The notes under the pieces are model-generated. The model was given only the letters and a program-made list of their open reading frames with translations, was not told the origin of the DNA and ran no database searches. The position numbers were made by a program, and so were the translations under genes. This document shows, piece by piece, positions 1 to 13,182 of a stretch of 64,000 nucleotides of DNA (positions within the stretch are counted from its first letter, which is position 1; each line of letters starts with the position of its first letter). The stretch is from Hypomyces perniciosus (taxonomy: Eukaryota > Ascomycota > Sordariomycetes > Hypocreales > Hypocreaceae), in the NCBI GenBank assembly GCA_008477525.1, contig SPDT01000004.1:186001-250000 (forward strand), in the 5' to 3' direction.

Positions 1-3000
1 CGTTCTCTAGGTCAAGGACGCCGTTGCTAGAGATGTAGTGAATAGGAACCTTGCGGCCCAGAGCGAGTTCAGTAAGTTCCTTGGTGGAGCCAAAGTTGCC
101 AGCTCGAAGGACTTGGTAGTAGTCAGAAAAGGACCGATCACAACCACTGTGGATGATAACGTCGACAGTGTTGCCAAGGTCACTCCAAGTTGACTCTGGG
201 AGGCCGAATCTGGGCAGTGCGAGGTTGCCTTCCCAAGCTGTGATCTTATCACATTGCTTCAGGACATCGCGGGGCATATTCTTAGGATTATCTTCCCGGA
301 TCGCGACTGCATTGATTCTGGCGACTCGCTCGTCACTAGCTAGCTGCTTGAGAAGGTGGCGTCCGAGGTAACCAGTGGAACCGGTGATGAGCACAACCAC
401 TCCCGCCTGAGGGGCTTTGCTGGGAGTGGAAGGGATCTTGAAGAGAGCCTCATCGAGAGAAGTCTCTCTACCCCAGTCAATGACAGCAACTGAAGTCGCG
501 GCATCAATTTTTGCTGACATTGCTCGAAGTGTGGTAGCCTCAAGCATCGTGATGATTGGGATAGCGGTTGCAAAAATGTCTCGGATGCTGGCCTGGACTC
601 TAATGAGGAGGATGGAGTTGCCGCCAATACGGAAGAAGTCTGTGTTAGCACTAATCGAAACCGTATCTGAAATGTCATCAGAGATAACCTCCTCCCAAAT
701 AGCCTTCAGTTTAAGCTCCGTCTGAGTCAAGCTATCACTGGAATCGTTGGAATCAACGCCACACTGAGCAGTTAGCAAAGGGATAGCATTGACCGCACGT
801 CTATCGATCTTGCCGTGGTTGTTGAGTGGTATTGCGTCCAAGGGGATCATCATGGTGGGTAACATGTATCTGGGCAGAGGCAGACAAGCTAGGAGGTTGG
901 ACAAGTATCCTTCCTTTTGATTCTCGGGCAAGGATTCGGCGAATTCGGTATGGGCGACAATGAACTTGGAGTCTCCATCACCACGAACAGAGGCAATCGC
1001 CTTGTAAATGATACCCTTTGAGGCTCTGACAATTGTTGACTCGATATCTTTCAATTCGATTCTGATTCCGCGAAGCTTGATCTGGGAATCACCTTCGATT
1101 CTTCCTTCGTAGACTACTGATCCGTCGGTAAGCTGACGACCCTGATCACCGGTCCTGTACAAGTTTGGCCACTCCGCTGTTGGAGCAAAAGTGTTTGGAA
1201 CAAATTGCCTGTTGGTAAGTTCTGCGTTATTGAGATATCCAATGGCAACTCCCGCACCACCGATAACGATCTCACCACTGACACCAATTGGAACAGGCTC
1301 CAGGTTCCTATCCATGATGTAGGACTGGTAGTTGGGCAAGGTGTATCCGATGGTGATGGGCTCATCGGAGTTGTAGTCTATAATGGCAGCGTGGCAAGCG
1401 ATTGTAATCTCTGCAGGGCCATAGAAGTTGATGAGTCGCAAGTCAGACTTCCTCAACGATCTGAACTTGAGGGTAAGCTCTGTCGTGAGAGGCTCTCCAA
1501 TGGTCTTTGCAATCTTCCAGTTGGACCCTGTAAGAACCTCAGCACCGAACCGGATCCAGGCAGTGTATTCGGAGGGAGTAGCAACTGTGAAAGTGATGTT
1601 TTCGGAAGCGATGATATTGGTAATCTTGACGGGATCCTTGCGTTGTGCCGCCGATGCGATGTAGAGACTTCCTCCATTTCCAAGCCCAAAGAGGACTTCG
1701 GAGATAGCAAGATCGAAGCTGTAGGCCGTTTGTTGCAAGATGTACTCCTTGGCGATGCCGTATCTTTGGCCAGAAACTTCAATAAAGTTGCGAAGAGAGT
1801 GATGAGGGATGATTATGCCTTTTGGTGTACCGGTTGTTCCGCTAGAGTAAAGGACCATGGCATGGGATTGCGGCGTTGCCTTAGTGGTGACGGTCTCCTC
1901 GATCTCAGCTACCTCAGAGACGTTGATGATGCTTGCAGATCCAGGTACCAACCCTGAGACGTCTGCGACCGTGGCTGCATGGCAAAGAATAGCAGTAGGC
2001 TCGGCATCTGCAACAATCATAGAAAGCCGAGTGAGGCCGTTGTTCAGCTCAAGAGGGACGTAGATGCCGCCAATCTTCCATATGGCTTGGAGTGAAATGA
2101 TCCAGTCAGCGGTGGGTTCCTGGAATACGGCCACGAGGGAGCCTTCCTTTGCACCTCCGGTAGTGAGAGCTGAAGCAATGGCATCAACTCGCTTAGACAT
2201 CTGAGCATATGTATAAGAGCTTCCGATGCCATCCTTGAGTGCAATGTCATTGGCGTTGGAGAGTATCATATCCTCAATGCGGTGAGACATGGTCGCTGGC
2301 CAGACAAGAGGAACGAAGGGACCTGGTATCACATTAGAAGGTTCAAGTTGATAGAGCTGTCAGCTGACTTACCGGCCCCGAGTTCGATCGCCTTCGCCAC
2401 ATCCGGTGCGTTGTAGATTGGTACTTTGTTTAATTGGATCTTAGAATTTGAAGATATCGACTTGACAAGTTGCAAAAAGCTCCTTAGGAGACTATTTACA
2501 GTGCTTTTGGAGTACAGGCTTGCGAGAGCTTTGAAGTTAAATCTTACGTCTTCGCTAGAGATGTCGGTTATGTCCAAGACGAGGTCATAACCGAGCCGGC
2601 CAGCAAGTTGCTTCCCGTAAGGCTGGGCTCCAAGGAGTGGCAAGGTGCTGCTAAGTTGGCGGTAGTCTATAAAGACTTGGAAGAGTGGGGTGCTGGTGGC
2701 AGAGCGCGGAATATTGAGGTTGTCGAGTAGAGCATCGAAAGGGATTCTAGAATGCTGCAAGGCAGCATGGGAGATCTCGCGAGCCTCCTTGACTGCAGCC
2801 GCGAAGTCTTGCTTGCTATGTCTCTGAAATCGCAGTGGAAGTAAGTTGACAAGATATCCCATGGTGCGATCTGTCTGCCTATCGAGTCGGTTGGCATCTG
2901 CTAAGCCAATGCTGAGGTCGTCAACGTCCAAGTAACGGAAGAGAAAGATTTTCAAGCATGCAAGGAAGAAATGGAACCTGGTAGATCCGGTCTGTCGGCA

Positions 3001-6000
3001 GAGTTGCTTGATATTGGCCAAGATTTCTGTATCTAAGGCGATCTCCTCAGACTCTTCCTGTTCGTAGCTAGTCATGATCTGGCGGGAGTTGACCTTCGCC
3101 ATTGGCAAAAGAGGAAGCGGAGCTGGGATGGTAGTGAATACTTGCTTCCAGTATTTGAGTTCCTCGGTAAGCGAGCCGCTTTCAACTTCTTCCCGTTGCT
3201 TCTTTGCGAAATCTGAGAATTGCATCTGAACGGGTGGGAGTTTTTGGTTGGTATAAAGAGCATTGAGCTCGGAGAGTATCAGGTTCACACCATATCCATC
3301 AATTGCAATATGGTGGAAGCCTAACACCATAAAGTGAAGTTTGGGAGTGAGTGACATGAGAAGAACTCTAATGACTTCTCCGCGCTCAATGTCGAAGACG
3401 TGGTCTCTGAGCTTTTGAGCATTTTCTTCGACTTCATCAATGTTCTTGATTTTCTTGAATTCGAGGTACAGCTGGGAGTCGGCCATCACACCTTGTGTTG
3501 GCTCGTTAAATCTCTCAGGATTAGCGTAGAAGGCAGTCCTGAATGATTCGTGCCGTTTCCCGAGAGCTGCGACAGCATGCTCCATTCGACCGATGTTCAA
3601 GGAACCCTTCAGTGAGCAAGTAAATTGAGTGTTGAATGGCGTTCGGTCATTGAGATATTGGGATAGAAACCAGAACTGGGATGCACCGTAAGCCATTCTT
3701 TCAGTCTTTTCAAATTTAGGTATCGGTTTAGCGGCAAGAAGATCAAGCTTGCCCTCTGCCTCGTCCCAAGATCCTGGAGGAGTCATAGTACCTTGTGACG
3801 ACTCCATACCCACGCATGAGGGCTCAGATGAGGCATTCTCTGAAAGATCAGCCGTCTCGGCCTTGATGGTGGCTTCGGCCTTTTCCTCTTTAAACTTTGG
3901 GACCATGTCTCGGGAGAGCCGAGTGAAGCAATCATCGACCATCGTAGCGACGGTCGCACCACCCATGATCTTGAGGACTGGTATGTCGATCTCCAGCTCG
4001 CTGTAAAACCACGATCGCAGATCGATAGCAACAAGCGAGTCGATTCCAAGTTCAATAAGGGACGATTCAGGGGCAATACCATTGTCTTCCGGAAGCATGT
4101 TGAGCTTCTGGTAGAGAGTGGCCAGCAATCCGTCTATTACACGTTAGAAACTTCAATACGTCATACTAAAGGACACTTACTGAGCAGCGCTTGTCGGACA
4201 CCTTCTTCTGTTGTCTGTTCCTTCAAAAGAGCACGAGTAGAGACATTGTTTTTATCAGGCTGCTCAGCAACAGAGTCGGACCTGACAGCTTTGAACTTGG
4301 CGAATCGAGGTATGTTGAGCCAGAAAGGCTGGTTTGTATCATTCTCGGGGCCAAAACTCTTGACAGCGTTGGAGATCTCAAAGTTGCGACCAGAACTTGA
4401 GTGACTGGCGATGATCGCCTCAGCGAAGGTTTGTTGGTAATCCCACTCTGAAATATTAGAAAGACCTGCAGCATCAAGTTTATCGTATATTTTCCTGTCT
4501 GTGCGCGCAACGTATCCAACGCCAACTACACCAGCAATGGATATAACGGATGCGGCAAGGCCTCGCTTTCTGCGTCCTTCTACCAAGCTCACCAGGAAGC
4601 CATTAGCTGCTGCATACGCAGCTTGACCGATATTACCAGCGACATAGACAATAGATGAGAAAAGTATAAAGAATTGGAGAGTGTTCTTGGGGAACAACTC
4701 GTCAAGGTGGGTAGTACCTTCAACCTTTGGCTTGAGAGTCTCAGTGAACTTGTCATACGAGATGTTTGAGTACAGGTCATCAGAAAGCACCATTGCTGCG
4801 TTAACAACACCCGCAATAGGAGGAAGAGTGTCGCAGATCTGCTTATACGTCCTTCTCACCGAGGATCGACTGCAGATATCGCTGGCCCAAACCTTGATAG
4901 TAGCGCCCCGAGCTGCGAAGGCGTCCAACCATCCTTGATCTACGTTGGGCTTTCGGGACGTTAGTACGATGTATCTGGCACCGCGGTCTACCATCCATTT
5001 CGCGGTAGACAAGCCAAGCTCACCAGTAGCACCAACGAGCCAGTATGTTCTGTCGTTGCGAAGAGTGACCTTGAGCTCAGCGGTGACTTGGTTGACAGGA
5101 ACAGTATGATCAGCAGCCCAGTTGATAGTGAGGGCGGACTCGCTACATGGACGACATTCTGCAACGTCTTTCAAGGCAATGATTTTAGGTGCTGAGGTTG
5201 TGCCAGCCGCGGTGAACTCAACAATGCTGCCATTGAGAACACTTACGAGATCCCGGGAGGGATTGGTGCTGAACCCGGTGGTGCTAAAGAAAGCACTGGC
5301 GGTCTTTGATTTACATTTTTTAGGGAGCTGGTGAGCAATGCGAGCGCCAATACTATCAGCATTCACTGAGGTGCTGAGGTTAACGAAAGAGGTGATGCCT
5401 TTGGGGATGTACGCAGCCACGGCAGTTTGAGAAGTGCCCTTGTGGATGACGCGGAAAGCACTGTCTTCCCTCTCGGTAGTAAAAGCAACGGAAGCCTTCT
5501 TCTCGGCAGCTTTTCGGACCAAAACTCGTCCCAGGGGGACGGTTGGCTCATGAATGAGGATATTGTCAGCAGCCTTACCCAAGATAGCATCGGCGAGAAG
5601 TTCGTTTGCAACGGCGACCAAAAGGCTGGCCTCCTGGCCCTCGGACACCTCGCAAGGAACTACCCAGGCTTTTGGAACAGAGATAAGAGATTGCTGTTTC
5701 TCAGACAATGCAAGAACCCGCTTGCTTGTCCTAACATCATCACCAATGACGACGAAGAGGAATCCAACTGATTTGACCTTGACTGCCGTCAGAACAGATC
5801 TTTTGAGTCGAATGGTTGTCAGACTAGCATCCTCAGCGGCATCGAGGCCACGAGGGGCTAGGAAGAGCTCTTCAATCTCGTACGAGGAGCCATCAGATTT
5901 TATTTCCACAGCAGTAGTGTGGAGAGGCTCAAGAGTCTTGATTTGTCGTCTGCTGCTATTGTATCTGCTCTCGAGCACCTTGGCTGGTTGGCAGCGAGGA

Positions 6001-9000
6001 ATATGCATAACTCCCTTGGAAGTGTGAATTTCACGCTCCAAAGTCCAGAGTGGGTTATATGGCTCCTCGAGCTTGTTCCAGGAGTCAGCAATGTGCATTC
6101 GAATGAGCGTCTCGGCAATGGTGGATGCTTCAGGCTCATCGTCGTGAGCAACGTCCATGATTTGCATGGTCAGACCATCCTGACGCTCACCAACCAAGCA
6201 GCGAGCAAGACCAAAGATCATTCGCGAGTATGGGTTCTCACCATGGGAACCCTGAACAATCCAGAGAATATTTTTGCCCTGGTCCATTATTGCCTGCAGA
6301 GCCACATGCCTTTCCTCGGTGAGGTTTTTGAATACAGGCTTGTCAAGCTCGGTCAAGCAAAGTACTGAAGTTGATGCACTGAAGCTCTCGAAATCAAGGT
6401 CCTCGAGCTTGTCAATCAGAGTTACTGTACCGGAGAACGGACTAACTAGAGCCTCAATCTCCTCAGCCAAATCGTAAGTGGATGCTTCTTGGCCACCGAC
6501 GATGAGCAAGTTATCAACCAGTGGCTTTGCAGGCGTAGCGGAGAGAGGCTCACGGATCATCTTCATCTGCGTGTCAATGGCCTGAGTGACCATGACGGAG
6601 AATGGAGCCATGAAAGACTTGGAGGGTGGTGTGGTAGTGTCGATGCCCGAGAATCCATTGCGGCGGAAGATACTATCCCATAGACCCTTGGGAATACCAG
6701 GGTGGTACTGACGACCATCTTCAGCTCCAGCCCACCACCCGTGCATACCCGAAAATAAGAAAGGTGTGCGTAACCAGTCAACGTCAGTAATTTCCATGAG
6801 CACAAGATAGCCACCAGGCCTCAACAGCTTGCGGCAGTTGTTGACAGTTTCGTCAAGAAAGCGGGTGGCGTGCAAAACATTGCAAGCAACAATCAAGTCA
6901 TATTTTCCTTCCACAAATCCCTGAAGCTTCGGATCCTTCTCAACATCGAGAACCTTGAAACTCATACCGTTGTCCTTGACGTGCTCCTTGAAAAGATTGG
7001 CAGCATCAGGGAAGAAACCCGGTGAGATATCGGTGAAGGTGTAAGAAGAGTAGCTGTGTCCGATTTCATTTAAAACGGCTTCGGTAGCGGATCCGGTACC
7101 AGCACCAATTTCCAAGATGTTCATGAATGGAAAGCGATGGGCGAGCTGCTTGACCACACGTCCGGCATATTGGTTGTACTCTACGATGCCCTCAGACCCT
7201 TTGTATAGCCAGTCGAGCAGGTTGTGAGTTCTGAACTCCTCCAGCAAACTGAGCTCTCCACGAAGAAAAGGAAGCAATCGATCGCCGTTGAATATGATAA
7301 GCTCCATATCAAAGAACTCAATCGCCATCTTCGACATTTCTGGCCTGAGAGCCTCCTCTGTATCATTGATCCATTCCTGTCTTAGATGAGGATGGAGTCC
7401 ACGAGAAGTGAGATCAACAAGGTGCTCCGCCCAGTTCAAGACAGCCTTACGATGGAAATCATACTGTTGGCGTTCGGCTGGAGTGATGGCTTGGTACGCT
7501 TGTTTCAGGTAGAAGAAGCAAGCACGGTCGATGATAGCTCCAAGGAGCTTCTGGGCGTCAGACTCGACCCATTCTTGGAATCCGATCGTGCAGTTTGGCT
7601 CGGCCTCCATCCAGGAGGTCTCACAGAAGATTGAGCGATCATCGGCCTTGGTTGGTGGACCGAGAGGAGAAACACGGAGCCCTTCAATAGAGACAAGACA
7701 ATTCTTTCCGTCCTCATCATACATGGCAATATCGCCAGTGAATCCACGGAATCCAGTGGCAGCCTTGGTTAGGGTGGCATCGAAAGGAAGCTCAACGCCA
7801 AGCGCGGCACCAGATTTGAAAGCATGAGGATTGATCTTTACCCTTTCGATCAGGGTTGGGACGTGAAGAGACCAGAGACGGCCGTCATGTGGAGCGCCAA
7901 TGGCTCCGAAGAGAGCTTGAAATCCAACATCGAGAGTAGAAGGATGAATCACATATGGACAGTCATCTTGCTCCTCATTAGGAACGTAGATCGTTCCAGA
8001 TGAGATGTCAGTCGTCCGCGACAATTTTGAGATACCCTGGAACATGCCACTGTAGTTGTAGCCAATATGAGTCAAGCTGGTGTAGAAGTCATTGATGTCG
8101 ACTTCCTTGAGCTTGAACGAAGCTGGGATTCGCTTCGGGAGCGCAATCTGAGATGGAGTTCCAAGACGGAGAACTAAATGTCCAGTGGACATGGACGCCA
8201 GACTGCTTTCTCTGCTCAAGGCAGCATCACACGTGAAGTTAGCCGTAATGACACCTTCGCCCTTAGCAATATTTGAGAGAACGAATAGAGTTTCAACACC
8301 AGCAGCTTCGTCTGGGAAAGCCAAAGCACGTTTGCAACTAAAGTTGTGAAGTTCAATCAACTCAACCTCATCCGCAGACACAAGCAACTTGGATGCTTCA
8401 ATGGCCATGACAGCAAAGCCAGCTGCCGGGAAGAGCAACTGGCCCTGTATTTTGTGTCCCGAGATATAAGGAATTTCGCTTGGCTTGATGTAGTTGCGCC
8501 ATCTGAACTCGCCCTCGACTTCATCATCCATACGAGCGCCGAGAAGTTCGTGTATGGGATCCTTTCTCTGGCGGTGGATTTTGGATATGCGTGACTCATA
8601 GAAGAACACGCGGTTGTGGTCCCAAGCGTACCCCGGGATGTCCTTCAAGTAAGCCTTTTGAGAAGTGGCGATATTGCTGAGGGTTTGGTCAAAGGCAGCG
8701 AAGCTGGGAATGGATGGACCCAAACGTGTCCAGAGGAAGCCTAAGGCATCGGCTAAAGCCTCAATATCGTTACTGTTACGATGAAGAGTTCCTGTGTACG
8801 AAACATTATGGCCGAGAATCTCTTCGATCGTTGTAGTAGCAGGTCCTTTGAGAGCCGGGTGTGGGCCAACTTCTAAGACAACGACTGGAGGGGAGTGTTT
8901 GGCAAGAGCAGCAGTAAGAGCCTGGGAGAATAAGACAGGTTGCAGCAGGTTCTTCACCCAGTAGGCGCTATCGAGTCCGTCGGCGGCATCTGCAACTTTA

Positions 9001-11360
9001 CCGCCAAATACAGAGGAGAACCAAGTGCAACCGTCAGTTGGATTAAGGATCTGAATCTGACACTCTTCCAACGATTTCGTGTAAGCCCCGGAGCAAGGCT
9101 TCATGTGGTGAGAATGGTAAGCGGTGTCGACCTTGAGCTGTCTGGCGAATTTCTGCTCGTCTTTCAAAATTTCCAAGGCCTCCTCAATTGCTTCCTTGTC
9201 ACCAGAAAGTGTGACGCTGGAGGAGGAGTTGCTTGCAGCAATTTGGATTCTACCCTCAAGCGTTTCGAGCGAGCAAATCTCAGCGGCATCTTCCATGGAA
9301 GTTCCGACAGCAAGCATAGACCCATGCTCGCCATTGGGGCCCTTCGCAAGCTTGGCATAGTAACCTCTGAAGTAAGCGATTCGGATGGCGTCGCGAGCGC
9401 TGATGTAGCCGGCAGCGTAGGCAGCACCGATTTCACCGGAAGAGTGGCCAACAACGGATTTGAAGGTGATGCCGGCCGTACGAAGTAGGTTGACCAACAC
9501 GACTTGCACCGCAGTGCACAGAGGCTGGGATATGAGACCCTCATCAATGCGAGATTCCTTGCCCTGCTTCAGCATCTCCTCCTTCAGTGACCAGACGGGC
9601 CGCTCATTAGTTGGGAGTTCTGCAAGAGATTGCTCAAGCTCATCGATGATACCCTCGACGACAGGGGAGGATAGAACTAGCTCTCGTCCCATGGCAGCCC
9701 ATTGAGCACCTTGTCCAGTGAAGACACCGAGTATACTTTGCCCTTCCTTAATTTGGGGAGTTCCAACTGGTGTGTTCTCGGATTTCTTGGCCTCAAGCTT
9801 TGCTTCAATCTTCTCCACGAGTTCGTCAATAGTCATGGCAGAGAATGCTGCTCGGTGGTTGAAGATCGATCTCTTGATGAGGGTCCAAGCGAGTGAGCTC
9901 AGGCTAATGTCCTTGTTATCGCGCAAGAAAGAAAGATGGGAATTGAGCTGGTTAGTCAGGGCAGTCTCGTTGGGAGCTGAGAACATGAAAGGAATGGCGA
10001 CGGGATCAGACGACACGGAGCTAGCCGGTCCAGCCGGTTCATAGCTCTCGACGATGGCGTGAGCATTGGTTCCACCGAAACCGAAGCTGTTGACAGAGAC
10101 CCGGCGAGGACAACCCTCCGGAAGCTCAGGCCAAGGCACTGTTTCAGTTGGCACTTGTAGTTGGTGGTAGAATGGCTCAAGATCCGAGTTGAGAGTCGTG
10201 AAGAGCATGTTTGGTGGAATGATCTTATTTTGAATGGCGAGCGAGGCTTTCAAGAGCCCAGCAAGACCGGCAGTACCCTCAGTATGACCAATAACGGTTT
10301 TTATAGAGCCCACATAGAGAACGTGGTCAGTATCTGTATCGCCAATTTCGGCGAAGAAGGACTTGTGGATTGCTTCAGCTTCCTGTGGATCCCCGGCCCT
10401 GGTTCCGGTGCCATGGGCCTCGAAGTATTGGCATCTGTCAGAATTCTTTCTAAGGTCCAAACCAGCTTTTGCATAAGTCGAACGGATCAAAGAAGCCTGA
10501 GCGGCCGAGCTTGGCATGGTTATGCCGGGAGTCCGACCGTCTTGGTTGACACCAGTTTCGCGAATGATGCACTCGATACTATCACCGTCCGCAATCGCCT
10601 GGCTGAGAGTCTTCAGCACAACGGATGCAACACCCTCACCACGAGCGTAGCCATTCGCACCAGCATCCCACATGCGGGATCTGCCGTCTGGTGATAGCAT
10701 GTGGAGGTTGCTCTCAGCAGAGAACATTTTGGAACTCAAGATCAAGTTCGTGCCAGCAGCAACTGCCATGCGTGATTCGCCACTTCGCAAGCTTTGGACT
10801 GCCTGATGGACAGCGACAAGGGATGAAGAGCAAGCGGTATCAATGGTCATTGAAGGTCCCTTCCAGTTGAAAAAGTAAGATATTCTGTTCGACATGATAC
10901 TCCGAGCCGTGCTCGTAGCGGCATACTTTGGAATGGCCTCTCCATCGTGGAAGACGATCTCAGTGTAGTCATCACACATGACACCGACATAAACAGCAGT
11001 TTGTGAGTTTTGAAGACCCTCAATGGTCATTCCAGCAGACTCGACGCCTTCATATACTGTTTCAAGCAGGATGCGTTGCTGGGGATCTATTGATTCAGCC
11101 TCTCCTGCCTGGATATTGAAGAACTGGGCATCAAAGGTCCGGATGTCCTCTTCTAGCAGGTATGCATCCAAGACATTGGAGGTGCCGTGGTGGTTGCCGT
11201 CAACATGGTAGCGGCTCTCAGCATTGAAACGATCGATACGTCGTAAGACATCACGAGGTTTCTCGAGGAGTTTCCAGAGTTTGGACGGCGAAGATGCGCC
11301 GCCAGGAAATCGACAAGCACTACCAACAATAGCAATTGGTTCGTTGACGTAATTGCTCAT
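1..11360 (-). CDS. Highly reducing PKS-NRPS hybrid synthase (3' end beyond window)
   Basis: Megasynthase that builds a reduced, C-methylated polyketide and joins it to an amino acid. Exons on the minus strand: 11360-4181, 4133-2373 and 2322 to the window edge; introns 4134-4180 and 2323-2372 have GTAAGT donors and TAG/CAG acceptors and keep frame. The start precedes the KS motif IAIVGSACRFPGG. Domains by approximate residue: KS (DTACSSS, Cys177; His316; His359), AT (GHSSG, Ser640), DH (HKIQGQLLFP, His969; Asp1144), C-methyltransferase (LEIGAGTGSAT ~1416), an ER-like region ~1845-2000 lacking a Gly-rich nucleotide loop, KR (GATGELG ~2110; Tyr2249), ACP (GIDSL, Ser2426), C (HHIAIDG ~2668), A (SSGTTGTPKG ~3140; FYGPAE; YRTGD), T (GGNS, Ser at 614-616) and R (TGSTGYLG ~3622). 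About 3,750 residues are visible; the family usually has ~3,900-4,100, so the end of R lies outside. I see no stop or frameshift. Product and amino acid are not predictable by eye. Confidence 0.95.
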
Positions 11361-13182
11361 TTCAAGCTGTTGAGTTTTAATCGAAATGTGAAGAAACGAA
11401 GAATATAAAATTGTGAAGGAGAGATCAAGTATGCGAATAGTCGTGTGAGGAGAATGACGGTGCTTGTTACAGGAAAGCTCATTCCAGTGTATTCGAGGGA
11501 GCTTATTTTGGGAAATTACTGAACTCATGTGCTGTGGTAATACCTACTTATAGGATTCCGCAAATCCAAGAACTCATCACAACTTACAGCATACCTACTA
11601 TCAACATGGATGGTTTTTATGCTCCCCATTTTAATACCGACATACGCGGCCAATAACATATCTGCCGAAGCGACTTGAAATCTGCTGTAAGCTGACGAAC
11701 CTTGTGTTGTGATAATCTAGCCAATCGTACGGAGTCGTCCGCATGTATGATGTGAACATGAAGAGAAGGATCGGCTGCATCACATGATACCCACTTCACA
11801 TTATGCACAGTCAACAACTCCGTAGAAAGGGTTACATTAATATAACTAGCTCTGTATTATAAACAAACTGACCCATGCCATAGTGAGTCAGCCTCATGGG
11901 TGTAAGCTTAAGTCTTACTTTGTCGAGGGAAAATACACACACACACAATCAAACCACACCCAAGCGAACTTATAGGTAAGACGTGCGGTAGCACGGCTAA
12001 TACAACCACGAAGCAATCAGGACTTATACATAAAAGACACTGCGGATCATTTCATCATGATGCCGACAGTCAGAATGAATAATCTCTGACTTTATAGTTT
12101 TTCTATGCCCGTCACTGGCAAGTTAAGGTCAAAGCATTTTAAGGTGAAAAAGGTTAATGTGTATTAAACTAAGACTGTATCAGAGACCCTCACTGGGTAG
12201 ACAGATCGGGCGAGGGGCTCCAACCCTAGGGAAGAGTAGAGGGAGGCTAGATGATAACAAGCAGGTTCTATGCCAGAAACGAATAGTCAAGTATAGCAGC
12301 AGTAGTTTACTAGTCTCTAAAGTTCTATATCTTCCGGGACTACTCCGTACGGTTGCTCTTATATGTGCATTCCGGCTCATATAATATCAAGAGAGTTCCG
12401 GATCTTCCGGTCTGTCAGTACCAGCCCCGCTATGACCAATTACGAGTACCCCGGCGACCTCGTATGTATGACACAAATGATACGAGGCTCTCAATCGGAC
12501 AGTATCCGTTTTCGCTTGTCGTATTTATCTACCTATCACGGAGTAGTACTCGTAGTACTCCGTAATGTCATCGTATACCCACCAGTCCTTCTTCTTTAGT
12601 CTTAGATGGAGAGTTCAATATTACCCCTTTGATGTACATGCCGCAAGGATCACAAACGTTAGTTTAGTACAAGACCCACATCACCATTTTATATAGAAAT
12701 ATATATCTGCATTACTGTCTAATGAAAAAAAAATCGAGATATAGGTCTTGATTCTTGTACTAAACCAACGTCTGTGATCCTTGCGGCATGTATAACATTT
12801 GTAGGCCTGTAATGTTTATTAAACATAATAGCTTAAATTAGATTATAGGCCAAAAACTCCTTCCTTTTTTGTTATAATATCTTAACTTCCAGGACCCTCA
12901 CACGGTTCCGTAATCAGTCTGAACACATCACTGTAAATGGGCCTTTTTGGGCACCTAAAATTCTACTTGATTGCTACCTGCCACGTGTTCTCTGACCTGT
13001 TCCTTCTATCCTCATTACTGTTCTATCGAGCTATATTGTCATAGAAAGAGGGCGCAGCGCCATCCGTTTCCCTCAAGACCACTCCCTTGCATACGCAATT
13101 TCTAACCCTTGTTGCAACAACCTGGCCGACGTTATCGGACAGAAGGATAAATTTCAGGCGGAAAGAGGCGCCAGCAGAAAGA
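11361..13182. promoter_or_regulatory. Divergent intergenic region between PKS-NRPS and trans-ER
   Basis: This 1.8-kb stretch separates the two divergent biosynthetic starts and should hold both promoters and any cluster-regulator sites. I see no gene in it. It contains a short CA repeat (about 11936-11946), a partly palindromic CGGAGTAGTAC/TAGTACTCCG patch near 12540-12562, a TACTCCGTAC motif at 12341-12350 and the MITE listed separately. An in-frame ATG exists upstream at 11528, but the KS domain begins directly after the ATG at 11360, so 11361-11528 is probably 5' leader. Short open frames at 12157-12600 have no recognisable content. Confidence 0.6.
12635..12792. mobile_element. MITE with ~40-bp terminal inverted repeats
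   Basis: The ends are near-perfect inverted repeats: the left arm begins TACATGCCGCAAGGATCACA and the right arm ends TGTGATCCTTGCGGCATGTA. Similarity continues about 40 bp inward through GTTTAGTACAAGA. The outer TA at both ends fits a TA target duplication, as in Tc1/mariner-type elements, leaving a core of about 154 bp (12637-12790). It has no coding capacity. The assignment to a TA-inserting superfamily is inference; the inverted-repeat structure is seen directly. It sits about 390 bp upstream of the trans-ER start. Confidence 0.8.

Noticed and set aside
1205..1957. 250-codon open frame on the plus strand
   Set aside because: Antisense to the A domain of the PKS-NRPS, whose core motifs are clear on the other strand; no motif of its own. 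The same applies to the plus-strand frame at 8940-9488.
11361..11528. Upstream in-frame ATG that would lengthen the PKS-NRPS by 56 residues
   Set aside because: The added residues show no domain, while the ATG at 11360 lies a few residues before the KS start, as in related synthases.
13087..13182. Upstream ATG for the trans-ER
   Set aside because: The extra 32 residues are unlike the family N-terminus; ATG 13183 gives the usual length.
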